Assembly: GCA_030849805.1 (NCBI GenBank)
Contig: JASANZ010002083.1
Span: 1 to 43,703 of the forward strand
Length of the DNA: 43,703 nt
Direction: 5' to 3'
Source of the DNA: Sergeia podlipaevii
Taxonomy: Eukaryota > Euglenozoa > Kinetoplastea > Trypanosomatida > Trypanosomatidae
This document shows positions 1 to 7,869 of this stretch, piece by piece; within the stretch, counting starts at the first letter, position 1; every line of letters starts with the position of its first letter. Made by a program: the position numbers and the translations under genes. The notes below the pieces were generated by a model that saw nothing but the letters and a program-made list of their open reading frames with translations, was not told where the DNA came from and made no database searches.

Positions 1-461
1 ATATATATATGCACACCAATCTATTTTTTTGAACACTGCTAGGTCCTCTTGCGTCTGTGTTTTATTTCCTTTTCAAGTTTCTTTTCCCCCACTCTGAAAA
101 GGCTAAAAAAAAAAACTAAAGAAAAAGGACAAGTATGAAAATATAGCATACCCTCCAACTATTTTCCTCTTTTGTTGATACTGTTGCTGTTTTCTCCAAA
201 AAAAAAATATACTTTCTTCTCTTCTTTCCATTTCCCTCCTTTCTCTCAAGTCCAGTCGGCAGAATCCGTTTCTCAATACACACACACACTTTTCTCTCGC
301 ATAAAAAAGCTCAGCACAGTAATTTTGCTCCCGACACATCTGACAAAAGCTGCAGATCAAACAGAAAAGAAAACATCGCACTCAAATTGCCACAAAAGCC
401 GAAAGAAAAAGCAAAAAGGAGTAATTTTAGAGAAAAGAGTAAAGAAAATATTTTTTTATTT
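1..461. other. Spacer at left edge, with likely trans-splice acceptor near 351
   Basis: AT-rich spacer with no convincing gene. On the minus strand a pyrimidine-rich run at about 352-375 ends in a CAG near 351, which looks like the spliced-leader acceptor of the next downstream gene, whose coding start would lie beyond the left edge. A minus-strand frame opens just behind it (ATG near 341, stop at 103-105), but its second half is low-complexity Phe/Ser-rich sequence, so I do not call it a gene. Confidence 0.5.
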
Positions 462-593
462 TTAAAAACAGAACACGTTCCGAATGATACCTAGTACTGC
501 TGCCGCTCCTCCTACTATTCCTATGATATGTATATATGTAAAGAAAGTGGCAGCGCAGACAAAGTAAAAACAAAAATAAAGCGTAAATGACAT
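462..593 (-). CDS. Candidate 43-aa hydrophobic microprotein
   Basis: I do not recognise this ORF. It runs from ATG at 593 to TAA at 462-464. The first half is Phe/Tyr/Cys-rich (starts MSFTLYFCFYF). The second half is a glycine/alanine-rich helix (IIGIVGGAAAVLGII) followed by RNVFCF, so the whole peptide could be one or two membrane spans. The Gly/Ala part is encoded by GC-richer codons than the surrounding spacer. Upstream, on the minus strand, a long pyrimidine run at 680-708 ends in TAG near 679, a good trans-splice acceptor, but an upstream ATG at about 671 would open a 20-codon uORF first. A hydrophobic reading frame is easy to get by chance from T-rich DNA, so this stays a candidate. Confidence 0.33.
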   Translation of the reverse strand: MSFTLYFCFYFVCAATFFTYIHIIGIVGGAAAVLGIIRNVFCF

Positions 594-979
594 TTCTTCT
601 GTTCAGTTTCTTTTTTTTTTGCTGTTCTGTTTGTTTGTTTGTTTTTTTTGGTTGAAAAATATTTGCATTTCAATTACTAAAATATAAAGAAAAATAAGGG
701 AAAAGAATACATATATTAAAAAAAAAAAAAAAAGACACCACCACCTAGTCGCGGTTGTTTAAAAAGAGGAAAATAATAATCACAGCAAAGCATGTGACGC
801 ATAGAAAAAAAAAATGGAAGGAGAGAAATGCTAAACTCAGAAAAACAACTATTGCCCGATACCACAATCAAACCCACTTTCCACCCCAACGGTACGGTTT
901 CATTTGCCCCTTCCCCCTTTCTTCACCAATGATTTCCTTTCGTGTTCTATTTTTGAATCTTTCTTTAAAAATATTTTTT
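594..979. other. Spacer downstream of the 240-aa protein gene
   Basis: AT-rich 3' flank of the neighbouring gene at 980. It holds homopolymer runs (poly(A) at 719-734; T-rich stretches near 607-651) and, on the minus strand, a pyrimidine run ending in AG near 679 that could be the acceptor for a short downstream transcript. No other gene seen. Confidence 0.6.
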
Positions 980-1702
980 TTAGCGGCCGATGCCCGACAT
1001 GAGGGGGGCAGGGTTGTGACCGCTATTATCCTCGTGCGTGAGCTGGAGGGGAAGAAGCCTGCCGTAGCCCCTCTTACGCTCGCTAGGCTTGGCGAAAAGC
1101 TCTTTCTCGCGGCCGAGGGCCTTGGCGTACTCGAAGTACGGGTCATTGGCGGCAATGTCAAGGGCGTAAAAGGCCTTGGCGGGATCGGGCATTGAGTATT
1201 CAGGAGTGCGGTGCACCCAGCGGTACACCTGCTGGTCAAGCTCAATCTTCTTGTTGAAGCGCTGCTGTTGCACCCACGGTTTGGTTGGCCAGAGACCCAG
1301 ATTGTAAAGGGTAATATCGGGGTGCAGAAAGGCCAGACGGTAGCAGAACCAGATGGTGTAAAGAGTAACAAGAGTTGTGACAGTAAAGCATGGTATGGCC
1401 TCCACAGTCATGGACTGCATGCGGACCTTCTCCATCGTACTGACCTCAAGCCAGTGCACGTAGCGACCATAAGGGTTGCGAGAGAAGAAGCCAGTAGCAA
1501 ATCCCTGGGGGAGATAGTTGTGGCGGAAGCGGTAGAGCCAGTGGATCGGCTTTGCAGTGTAGCCCTGCATGTAACCTGTGCTCACGCCATCGTGAACAGC
1601 ACCAAGGAAGGGGTTCTGAGACACAGGCTTGAGGTACACACCATGGTCGACAATGCTGGCGCGAGCAACGCCACCAGACATCTTGCAGGTAGTACGAGAC
1701 AT
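980..1702 (-). CDS. Kinetoplastid protein with one membrane span, possible mitochondrial respiratory accessory subunit
   Basis: Protein of 240 aa. I do not recognise a named family. It has a polar, basic N-terminal part, one clear membrane-spanning helix at about residues 102-126 (rich in Val, Thr, Leu, Phe, Tyr), and a long soluble C-terminal part with Trp/Pro-rich and charged segments. This architecture, with many aromatic residues, resembles small accessory subunits of kinetoplastid inner-membrane respiratory complexes, but that is inference. The start at 1702 is preferred because on the minus strand a pyrimidine-rich run (1722-1743) is followed by CAG at 1715-1717, giving a 12-nt leader. 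A longer in-frame extension to 1771 would lie upstream of that acceptor and would not be in the mRNA. Certain as a gene, uncertain in function. Confidence 0.85.
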   Translation of the reverse strand: MSRTTCKMSGGVARASIVDHGVYLKPVSQNPFLGAVHDGVSTGYMQGYTAKPIHWLYRFRHNYLPQGFATGFFSRNPYGRYVHWLEVSTMEKVRMQSMTVEAIPCFTVTTLVTLYTIWFCYRLAFLHPDITLYNLGLWPTKPWVQQQRFNKKIELDQQVYRWVHRTPEYSMPDPAKAFYALDIAANDPYFEYAKALGREKELFAKPSERKRGYGRLLPLQLTHEDNSGHNPAPLMSGIGR

Positions 1703-1714
1703 GGTGTTGAAGTT
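1703..1714 (-). promoter_or_regulatory. Predicted trans-splice acceptor and 12-nt 5' leader
   Basis: On the minus strand a C/T-rich stretch is followed by the first AG at 1716-1715. Splicing here would leave 12 nt before the ATG at 1702 and excludes the longer in-frame start. Confidence 0.6.
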
Positions 1715-2261
1715 CTGAAAATGTGTGTTCGCGATAAAAGAAAAGGAGGAAAATTCTAATTTCAGATGCACTGGTACTGAATGCTAGATTACTTATATTT
1801 TCATATTTAATAATGTGTGTGTTGGGGGGGGGGGGGATCATGTGAAAAAGATTTCAACAAGAAAAAATGCAGAGAGAGGGGGAGAGTGAGAGAGAGAGAG
1901 AGATGTGGTTTAAATGTTTTAAATCAGTAAAATAAACGAAAAAAAAAAATAATGACATTCAAGCATGCTGAATGTATACACTATTATTGTAAATAATATT
2001 TTTTCCTTTTTTTTTTTAAAAAAAAAAAGAGGGACCTCGTGATTGTTGTGTATTTATATGTGTTTTCAAGAGCAAAAGAAGAACTTGGCCAACCCAACAG
2101 GTATATGCGTAGGTGCACCTTTTCGTGTGTGGCTGCCTGTGTATATGAGCACAGAATCCTGCGGCTATCACACAAACACACACACAGAGAGAGAGAGAGG
2201 GAGAGAGAGAAAAGACACACGTATACAGTACAAAGTAGGTGGCTTGCCATAATTTTGGCCC
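1715..2261. other. Spacer with G-run and AG microsatellite
   Basis: Spacer between the 240-aa gene and the LSm-like gene. It contains a poly(G) run near 1824-1836, an AG-rich tract at 1871-1903, poly(A)/poly(T) near 2005-2029 and a second AG-rich tract near 2185-2209. These AG tracts are C/T-rich on the transcribed strand and may feed splice-acceptor recognition. No gene seen. Confidence 0.6.
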
Positions 2262-2687
2262 TCATTGATTTATTTGAAACCCAAACTGGGTTGGAGTGAT
2301 GAGACTCACAAACCGACTATTTACCATCGCGGAAGCACACCGGCGCACGACAGAACGCGTGCCACCTCCCGCGCACTGCTCAACATTTTCAGTCACAGCC
2401 CTTTCTACCATGCCACCACCACCTGCTGCAGCGGCATGATCCTCCGTCGCTTGCCAGTGATAGTGGACAACGTCCTCGAGAAAGAGATCACCGCGTTCTG
2501 TGTCAACCGTACGCAACATACCCTCCAGCTCTGCATTACCAATAGAGAGCAGCACTGTCACCCGACGACCTTGCAAATTGATAAGCACGTCATACGGAAG
2601 GATAAGGCGTGCCTTTGTGCTAGAGCTAGACGCTGCCGTCGCCGCACTTTGACCACCGGTAGTCGAAAATGCGATGTTCGCACTCAT
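2262..2687 (-). CDS. Sm-fold protein, LSm5-like
   Basis: Protein of 141 aa. Residues about 30-76 match the Sm1 half of the Sm fold: a helix-entry segment (LPYDVLINLQGRRVTVLL), then the strand pattern with G-x-L and D (ELEGMLRTVD) and FLEDVVHY, closest by eye to LSm5. A short Sm2-like strand pair follows at about 117-132 (VNSRFVSLITP). In the family, LSm2-8 binds the 3' end of U6 snRNA and LSm1-7 acts in mRNA decay. Unusual points are a Ser/Ala-rich N-terminal extension of about 28 residues and a loop of about 40 residues (Ala/Gly-rich, 80-117) between Sm1 and Sm2. The start at 2687 is chosen because the Sm fold follows it and the extension upstream of it is low-complexity. It could be another LSm paralogue. 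Confidence 0.8.
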   Translation of the reverse strand: MSANIAFSTTGGQSAATAASSSSTKARLILPYDVLINLQGRRVTVLLSIGNAELEGMLRTVDTERGDLFLEDVVHYHWQATEDHAAAAGGGGMVERAVTENVEQCAGGGTRSVVRRCASAMVNSRFVSLITPTQFGFQINQ

Positions 2688-3205
2688 TATTCCTAAATGT
2701 GATTCGTCTTTCGTTGTTGTACTTTTTCTCTTTTCTGTATAATACAACAACCGTTGAACTAAATTACAGCACTGAACAATATTTCTCTTCTTTTGTTTTG
2801 CTAATAAGTAACAAACGCGGAAAAGATGAAGTAGAAACCTTCATACAACAACAACAACGAAACATATCAAAGGCATGTGTGAAGAAAATAATAACAATAA
2901 AAAAAAAAAAAGAGATGAGGAAACATAAAGAATAGATGAATAAGAAAAATTTACGTCTATGTATATATGTGCTTATGCACTACGTAGTGCGCATGCGCTT
3001 CTCCATCAATAAACATAGAAGAAGATGGAGTGGGAGATGACCCTTCTTCTCCTTCATAGCACCAACTTTTGGTGTCGTCGTGCACGAGGAAAAAAAAAAT
3101 GCGCGGTTTTTTATTGGTTTTGTGTTTCGAAAAAAAAAAGAGAAAACAAATTGGTTGTGTCATGTCAAGGCACAGAGAAAACTAAATCCCTTTCTCAGCA
3201 CGCAT
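2688..3205. other. Spacer between uS11 and LSm-like genes
   Basis: AT-rich spacer with A-runs at about 2898-2911, 3090-3098 and 3131-3139, which are T-runs on the transcribed strand and may form the pyrimidine tract of the LSm-like gene. A short near-palindromic segment lies around 2979-2996 (ctacgtagtgcgcatgcg). No gene seen. Confidence 0.6.
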
Positions 3206-3640
3206 TTACAAGCGGCGACCACGGCGGGAGCCCTTGCGGCGAGTAGAGTCGGTTGGGATGGGGGTGACGTCCTCAATGCGGCCGATCTTGATGCCGGCAC
3301 GGGCGAGAGCGCGCAGGGCGGACTGGGCACCGGGACCGGGGCTCTTGGTGCCCACACCACCGGTGGCGCGCATCTTGACGTGGAGGGCGTTGATGCCGCA
3401 CTCCTTGCAGCGAGCAACGACGTCCTGGGCGGCCATCATGGCAGCGTAAGGGGAGGACTCATCGCGATCGGCCTTGACTTTCATACCGCCGGTAACCTTC
3501 ACGAAGGTTTCGCGACCAGAAGTGTCAGTAACGTGGACGAAAGTGTCGTTGAAGGAGGCGTAGATGTGCACGACGCCGTACACAAGGGTCTCCTTGGACA
3601 CGTTGGGTCCGTAGACTTTGACTTCCTGCTTCTTGGACAT
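3206..3640 (-). CDS. RPS14: 40S ribosomal protein S14 (uS11)
   Basis: Protein of 144 aa, the usual length of eukaryotic uS11. It sits on the platform of the small ribosomal subunit near the mRNA exit and the 18S rRNA 3' region. Clear family signatures are [19 protein letters not shown] near the N-terminus, [18 protein letters not shown] in the middle, the [23 protein letters not shown] block, and the basic C-terminal tail ([19 protein letters not shown]). The ATG at 3640 is preferred over the one 9 nt upstream because family members begin with MSKK-like sequence and the predicted splice acceptor lies 10 nt upstream of it. High-GC codon use fits a highly expressed gene. Confidence 0.97.
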   Translation of the reverse strand: MSKKQEVKVYGPNVSKETLVYGVVHIYASFNDTFVHVTDTSGRETFVKVTGGMKVKADRDESSPYAAMMAAQDVVARCKECGINALHVKMRATGGVGTKSPGPGAQSALRALARAGIKIGRIEDVTPIPTDSTRRKGSRRGRRL

Positions 3641-3650
3641 GATTAACACA
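3641..3650 (-). promoter_or_regulatory. Predicted trans-splice acceptor and 10-nt leader of RPS14
   Basis: On the minus strand a long T-rich stretch (about 3670-3750, interrupted by short purine positions) has its first AG at 3652-3651. This leaves a 10-nt leader before the uS11 start; very short leaders are common for kinetoplastid ribosomal-protein mRNAs. Confidence 0.6.
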
Positions 3651-4090
3651 CTACATTACAGTAAACAATTATAACAATAATAATAACAATAGCAACAAAA
3701 AAATATGGGGAAAAAAGTAAAAGAAAAGTACAAAAAAAAAAGAAAAACAATGGCAGGGAAGGGAATATATATTGTCCAACTGCACCACAGTGCGACAGTT
3801 GCATCAGTAACACATTTTTCTCTATTCTTACTGCGTTGAGTATCTCGGCAGCCCCATGGCATATATGTATGTTTCATTGTTGACATTGTCGCATATATAT
3901 GTTATTTACAAAAAAAAAAAAGTTGTTTTCATACAATCGACGGTGGCTTGCATACATACCAAAAAAAAGGAACAAAAAAGTAAAAATAATAATAATGACA
4001 AACTCTAGCAGCTCGTCACTCCCCACATGCTCATGTGCACCAATAAAAGCACAGTATAGTGGGTCTCTCTCTATCTGCAAAACTGTTGCT
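3651..4090. other. Spacer between the dynein light chain and RPS14
   Basis: AT-rich spacer with A-runs (T-runs on the transcribed strand) at about 3732-3741 and 3910-3921 and several TA/ATA steps. No gene seen beyond the splice signals of RPS14. Confidence 0.6.
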
Positions 4091-4468
4091 TTACTCCCAG
4101 TACATGCCAAACACCACTATGCTCACATGCATATTCTCACTAGAGTAGCAGTAGGAAGCGTAGTTGTCTGTTTCTGGGTCCCACAAGCAACGGGAGGCAA
4201 TGCGGATACCTTGTTGTGCTGCCTGAGTGATCACAATATGGGTCACAAACTTGTACCTCTCATAGCCTAGCCGCACCACGCGTTGCTGAATCTCAGAGCA
4301 AAGCTCCTTGATAAGTGGCTGCGCGTCCTCAAACACAAAGGGTCTGTTCTCGCCAATCATCTCGTCGCACACCGTGCGCACCACCTTCTCTACCTCGCTC
4401 TTGGAGAACTTCTGGTGAGAAGGAGGCAGTGTAAAGGCCTCTCTGGCTGCATAAGTGTACTCGGGCAT
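4091..4468 (-). CDS. Tctex1-family dynein light chain
   Basis: Protein of 125 aa, typical length for Tctex1/Tctex2-type light chains, which dimerise on the dynein intermediate-chain scaffold in axonemal, cytoplasmic or intraflagellar-transport dyneins. Visible family features are the helical N-terminal half with DEM and LIKELCSEIQQRV, then the conserved strand block YKFVTHIVITQ..GIRIASRCLWD, and the closing strands that end in VVFGMYWE. The RCLWDPETDNYAS stretch looks closer to Tctex2/Tctex2b-type chains of axonemal or IFT dynein than to cytoplasmic DYNLT1, but I cannot assign the subtype. The ATG at 4468 lies 6 nt behind a likely acceptor (AG at 4476-4475). Confidence 0.9.
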   Translation of the reverse strand: MPEYTYAAREAFTLPPSHQKFSKSEVEKVVRTVCDEMIGENRPFVFEDAQPLIKELCSEIQQRVVRLGYERYKFVTHIVITQAAQQGIRIASRCLWDPETDNYASYCYSSENMHVSIVVFGMYWE

Positions 4469-4474
4469 GGTTCC
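4469..4474 (-). promoter_or_regulatory. Predicted trans-splice acceptor and 6-nt leader of the dynein light chain
   Basis: On the minus strand a TTATTCCTTTTATATATATA tract precedes the first AG at 4476-4475, leaving six bases before the ATG. Confidence 0.5.
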
Positions 4475-4989
4475 CTATCGGTATATATATAAAAGGAATA
4501 AGTGTAGAAGTGCGCGATGGGAAATGAAGAGATGACACGCGTGACTGTATACTCTCCCTTGATTCTATTTAGATAAATAGATATGTATTTATGTACGTGT
4601 ATGTGCGCGCTCTGAGTTTGATGAGCAAGGCACGTGCTGCTAGAACAGCAGAGAAGCAGATGAAAAAAAAAAAAGAACGAAGCAGAAAAAATGGCAGAAA
4701 CGAAAAAGAAGATAGGAAACAAACACCAGCAAAAGAAAAAAAAAAAACAATCGTCCATGCATATAGCTCATAGCTAATAAAGGGAGGATGTGGGGAGGGA
4801 ATACTCGCCCAAAAGCGCAATCCAAAAAAAAAAAAAAAAGATCTTAAGAGATCTTAGAAACTGGTATGCTTCTCTTATTGTTTCCTCTTTTTTTTTTGTC
4901 GAGAAGATAATCATGTATATTAATATATACCCTTATTTAATTTTTTTTTAAGCGGAAAAAATGGGAGAAAAGTAACATATAGGTTTGAC
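4475..4989. other. Spacer between the SDR-like gene and the dynein light chain
   Basis: AT-rich spacer. It holds A-runs at 4663-4673, 4737-4747 and 4824-4839 (T-runs in the transcript sense) and a direct repeat of agatctta at about 4839-4856. A plus-strand Lys/Arg-rich frame here is a shadow of the pyrimidine tracts and runs against the direction of every other gene. No gene called. Confidence 0.6.
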
Positions 4990-7869
4990 TTACCACACAA
5001 TTTCTTTAAAGTCTTTGTAAAACTTGCTGTGCTCACAGCTGTTCGTATAAATCATGTCTAAGCACCGCGCTGCAGCATCCACCTCGTCTAGCGGGCACAG
5101 CATATACTGATCCGCACGTCTTTCCTTCTTAATTTTGGGGGACTCATCCGTGATCCACCCAGTGTCCACCGAGTTCATGTAAATGCCATCCTGCGCATAG
5201 TCCTCACCGCTGGTGCGTGTCATCATGTTAAGCGCTGCCTTGGCCATATTCGTGTGTGGGTGCGTTGTCTGCTTAAACCGGTAAAACTGACCCTCCATCG
5301 CAGAGACGTTGATAATAAAGCGAGGCTCTTTAGGGTCCGCGTCGCCCTCGCGGTTGAGCAAACATACCTTTAGCTTACTATTGATAATGAAAGGGGAAAG
5401 AGCGTTGATGGCCATCACTTCCGCCGCCTCACTGCCCTGCACCTCCGCCAACTTCATCACCCACGAGTTGGTCTCACGGTGATCACTCCCCTCAGCTTGT
5501 GTGTCGTATCGATCAAACACTACCGTGCGGTCTGCCACCACATGCGTTGCGATACCATTTGTGGTGGCAATGGCAAGCATCGTGCTTGTGTCTCCCACAT
5601 CCGCATCAAGCGTCTCTTCAGTCGCGTGCGCTTTAGTACTAGTAGTATTGCCATTTTGGCTGTGCTGCTGGCCCTGATGCTCTTCCTCCTCAACTTCTGC
5701 TGCATTTACGGTAGGAAGAAACGGTTTCTGCAGTGGGTGGTACTCAATGGATAGAGACTGCCCCACCATGACAGACGTGTGCGTCAGGAAAAAGTTATGC
5801 CATTCGGCGGGTACGCTGTCAGCCTGAAGCCCTTTGCGAAGCACAGCAGGTGGGTTGATCTCGATTGCGCGAAGATGCTCCGTGTATTGCGGTGTGCGAG
5901 CAATAGTCTGAGCAGCGTTGTTGATGATTGCAAAAAGCTTCTTGTATTTCAGGGTTACAAAGGCGCAGAACTGCGTCACAAGCCACATATCGCGCAGGTC
6001 TAATGAAAAGAGATGCAGCCGGTCCTTCCACGCATCGTAGTCACTCTCTTGCTGAAAGCGGGCCAGCGCCTCGTGAGCAAAGCGAGTTGTCCCAAGCAGC
6101 ACCGCCCCACAGCGCAGCAAGGAAAGCGACATAGCGTAGCCGATCTTGATGCGGCATCCGGTGAGCAGCACCACACGGCCACGCAAGTCACGAGTCATTA
6201 GGCGCTTGTTGTAGTTATACTCTCCACATAGATGGCACATGCTGTAGTAGTACGGGTGGAGGCGGGTGTAACGCACCTTGCAGATATGGCAGGCGACAGG
6301 CGTGGTACGGAGAAGGCTCGCGTCGTCCTCGTGATGCTCCACGCCATAGAGCTGCGCATCCTGGAAGACGCAGTAGGAATCTGGCTCATCTGATGTAGAG
6401 GTTGGTGGTACGCGCTGCACCACCAGCGGGGACACCCCCGCAGCCAGCAGTTTGGCTTTTCGGTAGAGACGGCGTGCGATAAGCAAGTTGAGCGTCTGTG
6501 CAGCCACATAGCGAGCCGTGAAGCCGCCGCTCGCCTCGCGAGTCTTATCTTCTTCCTCCTCTCCCTTGCCGTTCTGCGATAATGGTGGCTGCGGCGCGTG
6601 TGCAGCAGCAAAACGAGAATCCGCAGTACCATCCTCCAGCAGCACCACCTCCACCCCGCGCAAGACATCGCCTGCAGTCTCCACGACAGCCATCTCGTCA
6701 ATGTCTCTATCGCAGCCACTCACGTTGACATTGTTATTGCTGCTGCTACCGTCATTCAAATCGTCATGACCACAGCTGCGCTTGATAAGACCACGGAGGC
6801 CTTCAATGCTATGTAGAGTATCAAGTGGGCTTCGTACAATCACATCGCTGTCTGTCTGTCGAATAGCGGAAGAAAGCGAGACGGGGTGAAGCTCAGCGGT
6901 GGCGTGTGGGTGTTCATGCTCCTCCAGACGGGGCCCCCGCTTACGAGGGACAGGCAGCTGCACCAGCTGTACCGCCCTGCGCGCCACCTCCACCTTGTAA
7001 GTGGAGACAAAAAATGTAAAGTGACGGTGTTGCCGGTCCTTCTGCCCGTGCTCGCTAGCACCGCTATTCTTACTGCGTGAGACATCAGAGAAAATAGGAG
7101 GAGGCATCTGCGTCCCAAATATGTGTGGAACATAACGGTATATCTGTGCGATAAGTTGAGAAATCAGCACCGAGTCCACCTCACCAGTCCCTCCGCTTGT
7201 ACCCGCTGGGAATCCCTTCATGGCAGCGTCACCACTACCATGGCCTTCCTTCTCCTTCTCGTGCAAAGTGCCTGCATAAGCCTGCTCCAGGCGCAGGAGA
7301 TTCTCAAAGGCGCCAATTAGGCGTAAAGTTTCGCGCTCTTCGGGAGACCACTCATCATCTCCATCCTCCGTCTTCTTTGGCTGAGTCGCGGACTCACACA
7401 ACAGCAGAGGAAAGGCCGGCCTCTCCTCGCTAGGAAGCAGCAGCGCCTTGAGAGCGTCCTCACGCTCGCGTTTCATCACGGTGCGCCGTAGCGCCTCCAC
7501 ATTTCGTAAGCGCTGATATCGCTTGCGGCGGCTTTTCTCCTCCGCCATGATAGCCTTCATGACGTCACGGTTCTCACGCTTTGTCTGACGATCGCGGGTG
7601 ATCATGGTGTATAAGCGGCTGTCCGACAGATATGAATCCCCAACGTAGAGAGAAGGATTATAAAAGAGTGTACGAACCACTTTTGTAGCGGCTTGCAACT
7701 CAGTGAGTGTGAAGCCCCACTTTGCCTCTCGTTCTTCGAGCGGCATATCCGCATCATACGCACTGTTCTGTCTCACCTCTTCCTGCTCTTCAATAATGTC
7801 TGCGAAACTGACGTTGGTGCTGGTGTCTATTGGGGGCTTCACGTCATCGACCCCTGCCTGCTGCTCCAT
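4990..7869 (-). CDS. Short-chain dehydrogenase-like protein with zinc-ribbon motif and long N-terminal region
   Basis: Protein of 959 aa. The C-terminal 390 residues have a Rossmann-type SDR fold: TGCRIKIG nucleotide-binding loop (570-577), INNAA after strand 4, an active-site-type Ser at 856 (NVSAMEGQF) and Lys at 877 (HTNMAKAALNM). The residue four before the Lys, where classical SDRs have Tyr, is Thr873, so catalysis by the usual mechanism is doubtful. Just before the fold lies CX2C-X14-CX2C (Cys 527, 530, 545, 548), a likely structural zinc site. The first 520 residues are charged, partly helical and partly low-complexity, with no recognised domain. Residues about 735-790 are a Glu/Asp/Thr-rich insertion inside the fold. 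The ATG at 7869 is the first in frame; the frame extends upstream without an ATG. The substrate is unknown. Confidence 0.9.
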   Translation of the reverse strand: MEQQAGVDDVKPPIDTSTNVSFADIIEEQEEVRQNSAYDADMPLEEREAKWGFTLTELQAATKVVRTLFYNPSLYVGDSYLSDSRLYTMITRDRQTKRENRDVMKAIMAEEKSRRKRYQRLRNVEALRRTVMKREREDALKALLLPSEERPAFPLLLCESATQPKKTEDGDDEWSPEERETLRLIGAFENLLRLEQAYAGTLHEKEKEGHGSGDAAMKGFPAGTSGGTGEVDSVLISQLIAQIYRYVPHIFGTQMPPPIFSDVSRSKNSGASEHGQKDRQHRHFTFFVSTYKVEVARRAVQLVQLPVPRKRGPRLEEHEHPHATAELHPVSLSSAIRQTDSDVIVRSPLDTLHSIEGLRGLIKRSCGHDDLNDGSSSNNNVNVSGCDRDIDEMAVVETAGDVLRGVEVVLLEDGTADSRFAAAHAPQPPLSQNGKGEEEEDKTREASGGFTARYVAAQTLNLLIARRLYRKAKLLAAGVSPLVVQRVPPTSTSDEPDSYCVFQDAQLYGVEHHEDDASLLRTTPVACHICKVRYTRLHPYYYSMCHLCGEYNYNKRLMTRDLRGRVVLLTGCRIKIGYAMSLSLLRCGAVLLGTTRFAHEALARFQQESDYDAWKDRLHLFSLDLRDMWLVTQFCAFVTLKYKKLFAIINNAAQTIARTPQYTEHLRAIEINPPAVLRKGLQADSVPAEWHNFFLTHTSVMVGQSLSIEYHPLQKPFLPTVNAAEVEEEEHQGQQHSQNGNTTSTKAHATEETLDADVGDTSTMLAIATTNGIATHVVADRTVVFDRYDTQAEGSDHRETNSWVMKLAEVQGSEAAEVMAINALSPFIINSKLKVCLLNREGDADPKEPRFIINVSAMEGQFYRFKQTTHPHTNMAKAALNMMTRTSGEDYAQDGIYMNSVDTGWITDESPKIKKERRADQYMLCPLDEVDAAARCLDMIYTNSCEHSKFYKDFKEIVW

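Noticed and set aside
3080..3646. 188-codon plus-strand frame
   Set aside because: Antisense shadow of RPS14.
4591..4773. Lys/Arg-rich 60-codon plus-strand frame
   Set aside because: Its sequence is the complement of pyrimidine tracts used for splicing, it is low-complexity, and its direction is opposite to the whole unit.
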